This document shows positions 1 to 8,731 of a stretch of 47,962 nucleotides of DNA, one piece after another (position 1 is the stretch's first letter; each line of letters begins with the position of its first letter). The position numbers and the translations under genes are program-made. The stretch lies in contig SLMS01000266.1 in the NCBI GenBank assembly GCA_007133495.1, forward strand, positions 1 to 47,962. Direction: 5' to 3'. The DNA comes from Candidatus Sumerlaeota bacterium (lineage in GTDB: Bacteria; Sumerlaeota; Sumerlaeia; SLMS01). The notes below the pieces were generated by a model. It was not told the DNA's origin and ran no database searches. It worked only from the letters and a program-made list of their open reading frames with translations.

Positions 1-22
1 CTCATGGAAAGGTGAGCCGAAA

Positions 23-1003
23 ATGCCCTGGAACGGAATCATACTCGCCGCGGCAACGAACCAGACTGAGCCCGCCACATATCTCGACCTGGTAGGGACA
101 GCGGAACGTTACCTGCAGATGTTCCTCGATAACCTGCCGACGATTCTGATTACGCTGGTAGCGCTCTATATTATTTACCGGCTGGTGTCGTTCGGTCTTG
201 AAAGGATGGAGCGCACAACCATCGCGCGGGTGACAAAGAAGTCCGAACTGCCGAGCGAAAGCGAAAAACGCATCAAGACGCTTTTCGCCATTTTCCGCAA
301 GGGGGCGCTCGTCAATCTTTGGACGCTTGGCGGCCTCGTCATGCTTCAGGTGCTGGGAGTGCCCATCGGGCCGATCATCGCGGGGCTGGGTGTCTTCGGT
401 CTAGCCGTGGGCTTCGGTGCACAGACGCTCGTACGCGACGTGATCAGCGGCTTTTTCATTATCATGGAAAACCAGATTCGCACGGGCGACGTCGCCATCA
501 TCAACGGCACAGGGGGGCTGGTGGAACAGATAAACCTCCGCACCGTCGTCCTGCGCGACCTCTCCGGCGTCGTGCACGTCTTCCCCAATGGAAATATAGA
601 CACGCTCGCAAACATGACGAAAGACTGGTCGGCGATCGTGCTGGATATCGGTGTTGCCTACAAGGAAGACACGGACAAGGTTTCGAGAGTCATGGAGGAA
701 GTCGCTGCGGAAATGCGCGCCGACGAGAAGTACAAGGACAAGATTATCGCGGACATGGAAATCTTCGGGGTGGACGCCTTCGGGGACTCCTCGGTGGTTG
801 TCCGCGGCCGGATCAAGACCAAGCCAATCGAACAGTGGGCCATCGGCCGCGAGTACCGCCGGCGCCTCAAGAAGGCATTCGACACGCAGGGCATCGAAAT
901 TCCCTTCCCGCACCGCACTCTCTATTTTGGGGAGGCAAGCAGGGCGTTCGAACTGCTCGTCAACAAGGCGGAATCGGACGGCACTGTCCGGCATCAGTCC
1001 TGA
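23..1003 (+). CDS. MscS-family mechanosensitive ion channel
   Basis: Small-conductance mechanosensitive channel of the inner membrane, releasing solutes on hypo-osmotic shock. Hydrophobic helices lie near residues 38-58, 94-112 and 115-145; the last has the Gly/Ala-rich pore-helix pattern (GLGVFGLAVGFGAQ) followed by the conserved VRDVISGFFIIMENQ segment. A beta domain around 150-195 holds GDV and FPNGN motifs typical of MscS. The length of 326 aa is near the E. coli MscS size with one short N-terminal extension. The start ATG is preceded by AAGGTGAG. It stands alone, convergent with the glycosyltransferase gene across a repeat-bearing gap. The family call is firm; the gating role is inferred from the family. 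Confidence 0.93.
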   Translation: MPWNGIILAAATNQTEPATYLDLVGTAERYLQMFLDNLPTILITLVALYIIYRLVSFGLERMERTTIARVTKKSELPSESEKRIKTLFAIFRKGALVNLWTLGGLVMLQVLGVPIGPIIAGLGVFGLAVGFGAQTLVRDVISGFFIIMENQIRTGDVAIINGTGGLVEQINLRTVVLRDLSGVVHVFPNGNIDTLANMTKDWSAIVLDIGVAYKEDTDKVSRVMEEVAAEMRADEKYKDKIIADMEIFGVDAFGDSSVVVRGRIKTKPIEQWAIGREYRRRLKKAFDTQGIEIPFPHRTLYFGEASRAFELLVNKAESDGTVRHQS

Positions 1004-1036
1004 TTCCGGACTTCACGCCTATAATGGCGGGAAACG

Positions 1037-1332
1037 AAATGAACCACTGAGACACGGAGGTTGCGTGTGAAGCAGAAAGGCTGATGTTCTTCGAAAAGGT
1101 CCGGAGTTTCCTGTGGCGGATAATCTTGCGGGAGCCATTCGGGACGGGCAGCTCCTGGCAACTCGACGAACAGCACGCCAACCCATCACATAGTGCCCTC
1201 TATGTCCCATCACGCCGGCTCTTGGGTCCGTGTCCCTGAATCTGTGTTTATCTTCTCCATCAGTGGCATAAAAAGCCACGGATGAAGGGAATGGACACCG
1301 ATGGAGCAGTGGCGCGACTCAGTGGTTCATTT
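1037..1332. repeat. 296-bp block bounded by perfect 15-bp inverted repeats
   Basis: AAATGAACCACTGAG at 1037-1051 is repeated as its exact reverse complement at 1318-1332. The block fills nearly the whole gap between the convergent mscS and glycosyltransferase genes, ending 12 bp from the latter's stop codon. No convincing ORF lies inside, and no clear target-site duplication was seen at the edges. The arm sequence resembles the 'accactgagacacgg' dispersed repeats common between genes in many environmental genomes. It could be a MITE-like non-autonomous element, a REP-type repeat or a bidirectional transcription stop. The inverted repeat is directly visible; mobility is inference. Confidence 0.6.
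1239..1303. repeat. Imperfect palindrome inside the inverted-repeat block
   Basis: Arms of about 29 bp (1239-1267 and 1275-1303) pair at about 20 of 29 positions around a 7-nt ATAAAAA loop. The loop-proximal arms GTGGC/GCCAC are perfect. The text, with 'tctgtgttta' on the left and 'ggatgaaggga...ggacaccgatg' on the right, matches the style of dispersed palindromic repeats. It would form a long hairpin in transcripts from either flanking gene and may act as a terminator. Confidence 0.5.
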
Positions 1333-1344
1333 TGTCTTTCGTTC

Positions 1345-2421
1345 TTATTGCCCGGAGGCTCCCCCGTTGGCCCATTCCCAGAGCTGGCGGGCGGCAACCC
1401 GGTGTCCGTCCCGTGGAATGCTGAGAGACTGCGCCGCTTTCCAGTACCGATCGTAATCCTTCAGGATTTCCTTCACGTAATCCGAGACACGAGCCGGATC
1501 GGGGCAGCTTAGTCCCGCGCCCAGCCGCTCCACCCACCAACCGTTCACCCACTGCTCGGCGTGGTTGGCTATCGGAATGACGACAGTAGGCACGCGCAGG
1601 GCGAGAGCTTCACTCACCGAACTGAAGCCCCCCTGCACCACGAGCACTTTCGCCCGGCGGAAATGCTCCATCACGCTCAGGGAAAAACCTGCCTGCTTCG
1701 CATGCGAAGGGACGTGTTCGAGGTGTGCGCCCAGAACAGTAATATACTGCCCTTCCAGGCCGGTAAGGTCGATCCGCGACGTGTCTATACCGGAGCCTCC
1801 GGTCAGGACAACAACCTCGTTTCCCGGCTCGGTGAGCGGCTCTATTTCCGGGCGCACCATCGGCGGAATCTGGACAAACTTCTCCGGCAGCCCCTCCATC
1901 TCCTGCAGGACGGGGCAGAGCACCATCCCGGGATAGCGCCGTTGCAGCCAGTAGTCGGTCTTCTCGACAAACCGGTAGCTCGCGCGGCACTGGCGCGGCA
2001 GGCCGCCCTCCCGGGCGATTGTTTCCACGACGGCAGCACTGTTATTGATAGAGGCAAGCTTGAGCCCGAGTTTTTTCGCGGGCCGCAGGCAGTAGAAGTC
2101 CGAATCCGCGACGACAACGTCCGGTGCGTAGTTTATCATGATCGCCCGCAACTGCTGCATATTCTGCCAGAACCGGAGGGGAAACCCAAGATTGCTGCGC
2201 ACGATGGAGAAGAGCGAAAAATCCCCACTTTTCGTGTAGGAAACCTCGCGAAGTGGAATCGTGTGGTAGTGCCGGTCCAGGAGTTCCCGCGCGCGGCCCT
2301 GCGCCGCCACCCGGATTTCGCACGGGCCGAGACTGTCCAGTTCCCTGAGAATTGCCAGGTTGCGCGTCGTGTTGCCGGCCCCCACGCCCACAATGCAGAA
2401 AAGGAAGCGCCGGCGCCTCAC
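1345..2421 (-). CDS. MurG/UGT-like glycosyltransferase (GT-B fold)
   Basis: 358-aa predicted nucleotide-sugar glycosyltransferase of the GT-B fold. The N-terminal GVGAGNTTRNLAI loop (residues ~12-24) matches the Gly-rich acceptor-side loop of MurG and GT1/GT28 enzymes. Further on are a VVVLTGGSG strand and a QGGFSSVSEAL...P..VIPI...AEQ block near residues 260-290, the usual donor-binding signature. The gene overlaps the upstream methyltransferase by 4 nt (ATGA type), so the two are probably co-translated. They may modify a common glycolipid or small molecule; the acceptor and sugar cannot be read from sequence. It is not MurG itself, since the pattern is more divergent and no dcw neighbours are present. 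Confidence 0.8.
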   Translation of the reverse strand: MRRRRFLFCIVGVGAGNTTRNLAILRELDSLGPCEIRVAAQGRARELLDRHYHTIPLREVSYTKSGDFSLFSIVRSNLGFPLRFWQNMQQLRAIMINYAPDVVVADSDFYCLRPAKKLGLKLASINNSAAVVETIAREGGLPRQCRASYRFVEKTDYWLQRRYPGMVLCPVLQEMEGLPEKFVQIPPMVRPEIEPLTEPGNEVVVLTGGSGIDTSRIDLTGLEGQYITVLGAHLEHVPSHAKQAGFSLSVMEHFRRAKVLVVQGGFSSVSEALALRVPTVVIPIANHAEQWVNGWWVERLGAGLSCPDPARVSDYVKEILKDYDRYWKAAQSLSIPRDGHRVAARQLWEWANGGASGQ

Positions 2422-3032
2422 GGTTGTTCTCCCTCACCGGCAGGTTCCATTCTGACCACGTGATTGAAGCCTGCCCTTCGCGACTCCGTTATCTGCAGAC
2501 CGGCAGCCCGGGCCATGGACTCCACGTCCGCGAAGGAGAACAGGTTGATGGATACACCGTGCCGCGCATGGTAATAACGATAGAGATGCGATAGCATCGT
2601 GACGGCCGGGATCATCAGCACCACCCGCCCGCCTCCCGGACGCAGCGCCTCCGCCATTTCACGGACGGCCTTCTCGGGAGCGCGGCAGAACTCGAGCGCG
2701 CCACAACTCAGGACGGCGTCAAAAACAGGCCCGGCGGCGCCCTGCTCCAGGTTGCTCGCAAATACAGGAAGCCCGGTGGCCCGGCGCACCTGCCGCACCA
2801 TTTCGATACTCATATCGGTCCCCGTCACCAGGGCGCCCTGGCGATGCAGGGCTTCAGTATAATACCCGCCGCCACACCCGGCATCGAGTATCGCCTCGCC
2901 CACCCGCGGCCGGAGCACCCGGAGCACCGCCCGCAGCTCCATTCTACGCCACCGTCCCCAAAGCCAGCCGGCAGAGTCTGCACGGTAGGTTTCCGCCCTC
3001 TCGGAAAAATAATCCCTTGCTCCGCTCGCCAT
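2418..3032 (-). CDS. Class I SAM-dependent methyltransferase
   Basis: 204-aa Rossmann-fold methyltransferase. Motif I, AILDAGCGGGYYTE (residues ~47-60), binds SAM; the acidic residue in TGTDMS (about D73) would bind the ribose. SCGALEFC and LRPGGGRVVLMIP are the post-I and motif III regions, typical of Methyltransf_11 enzymes. The stop overlaps the start of the glycosyltransferase, so they form a two-gene operon. No good Shine-Dalgarno is visible before the chosen ATG. The substrate is unknown; coupling to the glycosyltransferase suggests a shared pathway. Confidence 0.85.
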   Translation of the reverse strand: MASGARDYFSERAETYRADSAGWLWGRWRRMELRAVLRVLRPRVGEAILDAGCGGGYYTEALHRQGALVTGTDMSIEMVRQVRRATGLPVFASNLEQGAAGPVFDAVLSCGALEFCRAPEKAVREMAEALRPGGGRVVLMIPAVTMLSHLYRYYHARHGVSINLFSFADVESMARAAGLQITESRRAGFNHVVRMEPAGEGEQP

Positions 3033-3052
3033 GACAATAAGGAGGGGACCCC

Positions 3053-3622
3053 CTAGGGCACCTCGCAGGTGGCAATATCGAGGAGCTCAAGAACCTCCCG
3101 CACTGTCAACTCGCAGTTCGGGTCCGAAGCGTATATACCGGCAATCCTCTCGCGTGCCGCGGCGACGTTCCCGGCCGCCTTCCCGCGTGAAATCAGGCGC
3201 TTGCACTCCTCGGGCATCGCTCCCCAGTTGCCGCACTCCACGAACTTGTGGTTTAGGAACACGAACTTGGGGATCGCCTCGCCGCCGTTTGTGAGGAAGC
3301 GCTTGAACGCCTCGGGCTGCTCCTCGCGGGTGACGTAACGCCTCTTCAGCCGCTTCGTGCACGAGGCCATTTTCTCCAGCACCGGGACGTGGCGATGCAC
3401 GTCCCCGCACCAGTCCTCCGCGAAGACAAGCACGTTGACCGTGCGGGTGAGCGACTCGAGCCGCGCCTGCACGCCGGCTTCAAGGGCCAATTCCTTGCGC
3501 AGCTTCTCCATTTTGCGCACGTTCTTTCTGTCCTCGGCCTTTCCGAGCCACTGGCGGTAAGTGGCTGCGGACTTGAAGATCGCCTTGTAGTCCACCGGCT
3601 TGAGAATGGGGGGTCTCGGCAT
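3053..3622 (-). CDS. Thioredoxin-like family protein (WCGD motif)
   Basis: Thioredoxin-fold protein of 189 aa when started at the internal ATG (MPRPPILKPVDYK); the longer frame to 3673 adds an implausible Arg-rich stretch. The active-site segment is FAEDWCGDVHRHVPVL (W71-C72), so only the first cysteine of CxxC is present, with GAIPK-like text (EAIPKFVFL) as the cis-Pro loop. This is the usual state of the Thioredoxin_9-type (WCGD) family. A lone Cys cannot act as a standard dithiol reductase, so a monothiol or peroxidase-like role is possible. It is co-directional with its neighbours but separated from the phosphoesterase by about 97 bp. Confidence 0.8.
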   Translation of the reverse strand: MPRPPILKPVDYKAIFKSAATYRQWLGKAEDRKNVRKMEKLRKELALEAGVQARLESLTRTVNVLVFAEDWCGDVHRHVPVLEKMASCTKRLKRRYVTREEQPEAFKRFLTNGGEAIPKFVFLNHKFVECGNWGAMPEECKRLISRGKAAGNVAAARERIAGIYASDPNCELTVREVLELLDIATCEVP

Positions 3623-3719
3623 GGGGGCTCTCCTGTGTAAGATCAGTAGCCGCGAACGGCTGCCTGGTTCCATGGATACGCACCAACCGCAGCGGCGCGA
3701 GACAAAACCGGGCCGCCCG

Positions 3720-4892
3720 TCAAAGCCGCGGAGTCAGGACCACCTCGCTGATCTCCGGCGGGCAGCGCCATCGGATGCCATAGTAGGCCCCGAGGCCGTT
3801 CGTTGTCAGCGTCATCGTTCCGTTCACGCTTGCCCTGCCGTACACGAACCGGCGGGGCACCGGGCACGAGGAGATCGTCGTCCCGAAAACCGGCAACCTC
3901 ACCTGGCCGCCATGCGTGTGACCGCCAAGGACGAGGTCGCAGCCGATGGCCGCGGCGCGGGCGTAGCTCTCCGGGGTGTGGACGAAGCCGATGCGGGGCA
4001 GCCGTCCGCCCTCGGCATCCTCGGCCGCGATGGCCTCGCGCAGGCGCGCCTCCTTCCGAGCGGTGAGCGGTATATAGGGGTCCTCCAGTCCGGCGATCAG
4101 TACTTCCCTCCCACCGGCAGTGCGCACCCTGTGGTGCTCATTCGAAAGCAGCCGAATGCCCGCTTCGGCGAGCGCGCGCCGGAAGAAAGCGGGCCGGGTC
4201 CAGAATTCGTGGTTGCCACGCACGGCGAAGGTGTTCTCCGGCCAGCGGAACGACCGCAGCAGCTCCGCAGCCTCGCCAGCCTGGGCCCGCTTGGTGGCGA
4301 AGTCACCCCCGAGCAGCACGATGTCCGGTTCCGAGCCGAGGGCCAGACGGATCGCCTCCCGGAAGAAGGCCGTATTAAGGAAGGGATGGAGGTGAAAGTC
4401 CGCCAAGAAGACGATGCACACCTCTTTGCCGGGGTCCTGGGGAGACAGGACCGGCAACTCGGTCCTGTTCCATCTCAACCGGCCTTGGCGGTTGAGCGGG
4501 AGAGCACTCAGCAACGGCTGAGGAAACTGACGGGCCATGTAATCCGTTCTCACGGCGGGAATCGCCGTGCGAAGCTCCCAACATGCGGCGGCGCGGTTGC
4601 GGGCGGCCTCGCGCCAGGCGTCAAACCCGCACCAGAGCAGGATACCAAGCCCGGCCCACGCCGGCAGACCCAGCCGCGGCCAGTCGTGGAACGCCGCCCA
4701 GCCGTGCCCGGCTCCCGCAAGTGCGGCCAACGGCAGCAAAGCCGGTGGCGCCACCTTCTTCAGCGGCGACTCCCGCAGTTGCGTCAGGACGTTGTTGAAC
4801 AGCCAGACCACGACGGCGCCGGCGAAGACGGCCACGAGGAAGCCTTCGGCGGATGCGGCGATGATCTTCCAGACAAGCGCTTCGCTCATCAC
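3720..4892 (-). CDS. Membrane-anchored metallophosphoesterase (YkuE/YaeI-like)
   Basis: Calcineurin-type phosphoesterase of 390 aa. Three hydrophobic segments (about 12-34, 48-62, 75-92) anchor it; the catalytic domain starts near 158. Metal-ligand motifs are all present in order: D165-F-H167, GGD 195-197, GNHE 226-229, H305, and GHTHGG 324-329. Family members of this layout hydrolyse phosphodiesters or lipid pyrophosphates at the membrane, for example the UDP-diacylglucosamine hydrolase type, but the substrate here is not readable. The start is GTG at 4892 or the adjacent ATG at 4889; either overlaps the trpF stop, so it is translationally coupled to trpF. Confidence 0.88.
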   Translation of the reverse strand: MMSEALVWKIIAASAEGFLVAVFAGAVVVWLFNNVLTQLRESPLKKVAPPALLPLAALAGAGHGWAAFHDWPRLGLPAWAGLGILLWCGFDAWREAARNRAAACWELRTAIPAVRTDYMARQFPQPLLSALPLNRQGRLRWNRTELPVLSPQDPGKEVCIVFLADFHLHPFLNTAFFREAIRLALGSEPDIVLLGGDFATKRAQAGEAAELLRSFRWPENTFAVRGNHEFWTRPAFFRRALAEAGIRLLSNEHHRVRTAGGREVLIAGLEDPYIPLTARKEARLREAIAAEDAEGGRLPRIGFVHTPESYARAAAIGCDLVLGGHTHGGQVRLPVFGTTISSCPVPRRFVYGRASVNGTMTLTTNGLGAYYGIRWRCPPEISEVVLTPRL

Positions 4893-5554
4893 GCCGCGAA
4901 TGCCCGGTTGAAGCTGGCGAAGAACTCCCTCAGCAAGGCGGGCGCCTTGATGCCGGGCGAGTCCTCGATGCCCGAACTCAGGTCGAACGCGTGCGGATAC
5001 GGCCCTGGAGCCAGAGCGTGAACGACCTCGCCGATGTTGTCCGGTCGAAGCCCCCCGGCCACGAAGACCTGCCGGCTGGGGAAGAGCGGCTGCACCCAGC
5101 GATGCTCGAATCGCTTGCCTGTGCCGCCGTGAGCCACGGGACTGAAGGCGTCTGTCAGAATGGCGTAGTGGGCTGGATCGAGGGCCTCGGCACGGGCTGC
5201 GTCGGCCTCGCTTTTCATCGCGATGGCGGGAATAACCTGCTTCGGGTCCAAGTACTCAAGGAGCGGAGCCGTGGGACCGTGGACCTGGACGGCGAAAAGG
5301 TCGAGTTGGCGGGCCAGATTGACGATCGTTTCCACCGGTTCGTCCACGAAGACGCCGATCCAGCGTCCCTCGGGATGTTTGTTCCGGAAGGCGTGGAGCA
5401 GGTCCGCAGCGAACCGCGGGGGCATGTGGCGGGGGCTTTTTCCCGTGAGGATGACGCCGAAGTAGGAGGCACCGAGTTCGGCTGCCAGCAGGGCGTCGCC
5501 GAGGCGGGTGAGGCCGCAGACTTTCACATGGGGCGGTGGGGGAGGAGTGGTCAT
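4889..5554 (-). CDS. trpF: Phosphoribosylanthranilate isomerase
   Basis: Converts N-(5-phosphoribosyl)anthranilate to CdRP in tryptophan synthesis. It is 221 aa, slightly longer than the usual 200-210, with a Pro-rich N-terminus (PPPPPHVKVCGLTR). The catalytic cysteine is C13 in KVCGLTR and the catalytic aspartate about D135 in ILTDAF. The phosphate-binding FVAGGLRPDNI and DLSSGIEDSPGIK motifs lie near 166-200. No other trp gene is in the window, so it is a dispersed trp gene coupled to an unrelated phosphoesterase. Divergent from the membrane-anchored protein that begins at 5657. Confidence 0.93.
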   Translation of the reverse strand: MTTPPPPPHVKVCGLTRLGDALLAAELGASYFGVILTGKSPRHMPPRFAADLLHAFRNKHPEGRWIGVFVDEPVETIVNLARQLDLFAVQVHGPTAPLLEYLDPKQVIPAIAMKSEADAARAEALDPAHYAILTDAFSPVAHGGTGKRFEHRWVQPLFPSRQVFVAGGLRPDNIGEVVHALAPGPYPHAFDLSSGIEDSPGIKAPALLREFFASFNRAFAA

Positions 5555-5656
5555 CAGCCGGGAAAAATCTCGGGAAGTCGGGACGAATCAATTGCCCCAG
5601 TCTGGTGGTTCTGCAAGAAGCAGGGGAAGAATTCCTCGAAAGGGACGTGGTGAGCG

Positions 5657-6424
5657 ATGCAAAAGTTACTCATTGGTTGTGCGGCCGTGCTCCTCATTGT
5701 CGGCGCGATCTGTTGTGGAGGGGTGGTTTGGGTGGGCTACCAAGTCAACCGGACGATCGCGGGCTGGACCGAATCGTTCGAGGCACTCGGGCAACTGGAC
5801 GAGCGCTATCCATACGAGCCGCCGGAGGGACGCACGCTGGAGCCCAACCGGCTGGATGCCTATCTGGCCGCCCGCACCGAGGTGGTCGAGCAGCTCTCCC
5901 AGCGCAACCGAATTGCCCGGGCCTTCCTTCAGCAGGAGGAGGAAATCCTCGAGGAGATGGGGCCGTTCCGGTTCTTCCGCGAGTTCTTCGCGCTGCTTCC
6001 GGCGACCATGACCACCGTCGAGTCGGCACTGGACCAGCGGGAGATGTCGCTCAGCGAGACCGCCTACATCATCCAGACGTCCTACCTGACAATGCTCCTC
6101 GGCGCCGACATGGGCGACGAACGCATGGAGTCGATCTTCGAGCAGCTCATCAGCGGTGCGGAAGGCGTGAACGAAACGCTCGACGACGTCGGCAACGTCG
6201 AACAGGAGGACCGGCTCGACGTCCAGGAAGCCATCGACAACCTGCGCCGGCTCCGGGATACCGTCCCGCAGGAGAACTACGACCTGATCGCCGAGCGCCG
6301 CGAACAGTTCCTCCAGTACCCCGCGATCGCCTACCTTGAGTTCCTCTTCCTCACCGCGAGCGACGAGGTCATGGAATTCGACCCCGACGCGGATATTCAG
6401 TTCGACGCGGAGGTGGAGTTCTGA
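5657..6424 (+). CDS. Membrane-anchored protein of unknown function, paralog A
   Basis: 255 aa, not recognised. A single N-terminal hydrophobic segment (residues ~4-28, with GCAAVLLIVGAICCGG) should act as an uncleaved anchor or odd lipoprotein-like signal. The rest is acidic and helix-rich and probably outside the cytoplasm. It is clearly related to the next gene: both share GC-A-V-L----CCGGV-W--YQ at the N-terminus, a Pro-rich 'YPYEPP/FPFDPP' turn near 50, and 'RLDVYL/RLDAYL'. GGTGAG precedes the ATG. The gene sits 102 bp from trpF, which is divergent. No enzymatic motif is visible. Confidence 0.7.
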   Translation: MQKLLIGCAAVLLIVGAICCGGVVWVGYQVNRTIAGWTESFEALGQLDERYPYEPPEGRTLEPNRLDAYLAARTEVVEQLSQRNRIARAFLQQEEEILEEMGPFRFFREFFALLPATMTTVESALDQREMSLSETAYIIQTSYLTMLLGADMGDERMESIFEQLISGAEGVNETLDDVGNVEQEDRLDVQEAIDNLRRLRDTVPQENYDLIAERREQFLQYPAIAYLEFLFLTASDEVMEFDPDADIQFDAEVEF

Positions 6425-6470
6425 TTCCGGCCGCCCCCCCGCGGGGCCGGGAGAGTGAAGGGAGCCGGGC

Positions 6471-7229
6471 GTGAGAAACCTGTTCATCGGCTGCGGAGCC
6501 GTTGTCCTGCTGGCCTTGGCGGTCTGCTGCGGCGGAGTGGCCTGGCTCTCCTATCAGGGCTACCGGGAGTACAGCGTCCACGCGCGAGGAATTGAGGACC
6601 TGGCTGCGCTCGAAGAGCAGTTCCCCTTTGATCCCCCGGCGGACAACGTGATCGACCCCGCCCGGCTGGATGTCTATCTGGACGTGCGGGAGGCCTATCA
6701 CCGCGCGCTGGTCGAGAACACGGTCTTCACGCGCGATTTGCTCCGAAGCGAATACCTCCGTAACGGGGATATCGGTTTCCGGTCGGTTATGAGCGAATAC
6801 ATGACCGTGGGGGCCGGGAGGGCACGCTACATCGCCGGACCGCTGGCCGAGCACGGCATGTCCGCCTCCGAGTGGCGCCACCTGGCGCGCGTTTCCCACG
6901 CCACGCTGGGCCAGGCGCTAAACGAAGAGTCGGAGCTTACTCCGCTGGCCCGGGAACTCATGGCCGGGGCGGAGTACACCGAGGAGTTCCTTGAGAGAAA
7001 CTACATGGACGAGTTCTACGACGTGACCCTGGAGGGGGGAGTTTTTCACTTCGACCGGGCTTTCCGCGGCGTGCGGGACACTGTCCGGCCGCTGCCCGCG
7101 GACAACCGCGAGACGCTCCTCAGCCGGGCGGACCGCCTGCGGGAACTGCCGCGCATGACCTACTTCGAGATGCTCCTGCTCGCGGAGCTGGACGAGACCG
7201 AGCACCAATGGAGAGCAGGCCGGGAGTAA
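6471..7229 (+). CDS. Membrane-anchored protein of unknown function, paralog B
   Basis: 252 aa, GTG start, following its paralog by 46 bp. It has the same plan: an N-terminal hydrophobic anchor with CCGGVAWLSYQ (residues ~4-27), then a helix-rich acidic domain, then a C-terminal YFEMLLLAELDE that aligns with YLEFLFLTASDE of paralog A. The central halves have diverged strongly, so the duplication is old or the copies are specialised. The two probably form an operon. No catalytic residues or known domain were recognised. Confidence 0.68.
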   Translation: MRNLFIGCGAVVLLALAVCCGGVAWLSYQGYREYSVHARGIEDLAALEEQFPFDPPADNVIDPARLDVYLDVREAYHRALVENTVFTRDLLRSEYLRNGDIGFRSVMSEYMTVGAGRARYIAGPLAEHGMSASEWRHLARVSHATLGQALNEESELTPLARELMAGAEYTEEFLERNYMDEFYDVTLEGGVFHFDRAFRGVRDTVRPLPADNRETLLSRADRLRELPRMTYFEMLLLAELDETEHQWRAGRE

Positions 7230-7287
7230 GCGGGGCGGGGTGCGTCGTATAGACGCGTAAGGTCAACCAGTTGCCGGAATCAACCGC

Positions 7288-8595
7288 TCACCCGCCGCGG
7301 CCGGTGCGGGTTCTTGACAACTCCCGCAGCACGGCGTCGTTGTCCAGCCAGGGGAACTGAAGCACCTTCATCCGCTTGCGCAGGTCCTTGATGCGCAGGC
7401 GAAGGAGCCTCTCCACAGCGCGGAGGAACTCCATGGCGAGCTGCATGCTCGCCGGGCGCGTGCCGTGTGCCAGGACGAGGTTGCGGCGTGCCTTGAGAGT
7501 GGTTTGCAGCGCCTGACTCTCGCGGAAGGCCTGGCCGATCGGGTGGCCGAGGATGTCCAGCAGGTCGTAGCTGCGGCGCAGGCCGAGTTTGATCGTCGCG
7601 TCATCGAGGCGGCGCTCGGCCTCGAACGCCGTGCGGTAACGCGGGGGGACCTTGCGGATTTCCACGTCGTCGGTGCGGATGCCGTACTCGCCGAGGAGAA
7701 GCACCTGGGCGTATAGTTCTGCGGCACGGTGCAGACGGATGAGCGCGTCGTCGGGCCGACGTTCAATAAGTCGGCGCACGGCGTTGTTCATCAGGTCAAT
7801 GAGCAGCTCATCGGGGTAGTCACCGTCGCGCTCGGCGGCCTGGCCTATCTGGGCGAGCGAGCGCAGAGTCCCCGTGGCGAGGGCAAACTCCGACAGGTGG
7901 GGGTCCTTTTTCACCGCCGTGGCGATCCGTTCATAGCGGGCGAGGAACTCCTTCACCCGGAAGGTGTCCCAGTCGGCGAAGGCCTCGGCCAGCTCCCCGA
8001 GTGTCTCGATCCGTTTGGCCATGGGCTCGGAGAGCCCTTCGGAACCGGCGCGGGAAAGCATCTCCGCGGCCGAGCGGAAGCGCAGTTCGCGGATCAGCGC
8101 CACGGCCAACCGCACGTCCCTCTCCGCCATGATGGCCTCGGGGCGGGTGACGACCAGGCGGGACGCCTCCCGCGGGTGCGGGGAGTACAGATAGTGCAGG
8201 CCCTTTACCCCGTGGTTGATCGCGGCGAGCACCGCGGCGGCGCTCATAACCTTCGTGCCGGCCGTGTAGTGGAGGATGATGCGTTCAGGCTCGAACCCAT
8301 TGCGGTCGAGCCGTTGGAACTCTTCGAGCGCGGCCTGATAGACATCGTCCAGCGAGTGGGGGGAACCGACGAGCCGCACCCGCACGTCCTTCGGTCTCAG
8401 CCCCAGACCCTCGCGCAGGCGCTGGCTGTTTTCCGTGGCGTCCTCAGTCGCCAGCAGAACCAGGAAGCCGGGCTTTTCCTTTCGCAGCTCACGCAAAAGG
8501 GCCTCGATGACGCCGGAGCCTTGGGGGGCGGAGGGGCTCGTGCCAACGGTGATAACGTGGCAGGAAGCGGGGCGTTTGGTACGTGCTGGACTCAT
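7288..8595 (-). CDS. Orphan CARF-domain protein, Cas02710 (TIGR02710)-like
   Basis: 435 aa from the ATG at 8595 (MSPARTK); the frame stays open further upstream but runs through the divergent pta start and reads as low-complexity. Residues ~12-160 form a CARF Rossmann domain: ITVGTSP near 15-21, LLATEDA at 47-53, and [17 protein letters not shown] at 109-125, whose GTK-M is the ligand-binding signature. The rest is helical; RRNLVLAHG at about 370-378 gives an R-x5-H pattern as in HEPN ribonucleases. CARF proteins sense cyclic oligoadenylates made by type III CRISPR effectors. No cas gene or array is in the window, so it is an orphan here. RNase activity is inference from the motif. Confidence 0.82.
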   Translation of the reverse strand: MSPARTKRPASCHVITVGTSPSAPQGSGVIEALLRELRKEKPGFLVLLATEDATENSQRLREGLGLRPKDVRVRLVGSPHSLDDVYQAALEEFQRLDRNGFEPERIILHYTAGTKVMSAAAVLAAINHGVKGLHYLYSPHPREASRLVVTRPEAIMAERDVRLAVALIRELRFRSAAEMLSRAGSEGLSEPMAKRIETLGELAEAFADWDTFRVKEFLARYERIATAVKKDPHLSEFALATGTLRSLAQIGQAAERDGDYPDELLIDLMNNAVRRLIERRPDDALIRLHRAAELYAQVLLLGEYGIRTDDVEIRKVPPRYRTAFEAERRLDDATIKLGLRRSYDLLDILGHPIGQAFRESQALQTTLKARRNLVLAHGTRPASMQLAMEFLRAVERLLRLRIKDLRKRMKVLQFPWLDNDAVLRELSRTRTGRGG

Positions 8596-8731
8596 GGAAG
8601 TCTCCGGGGGCGGTCGTCGGCATTTCGCCTTGTCCTGTGGATACTTCGCGGGAAGGGTCTTGCGGGCAAACGGGAAACCCCACCTCACAACGCCCGAACC
8701 TCCCTTCGGTGGAAGGAACGCTTGGTGCGGC

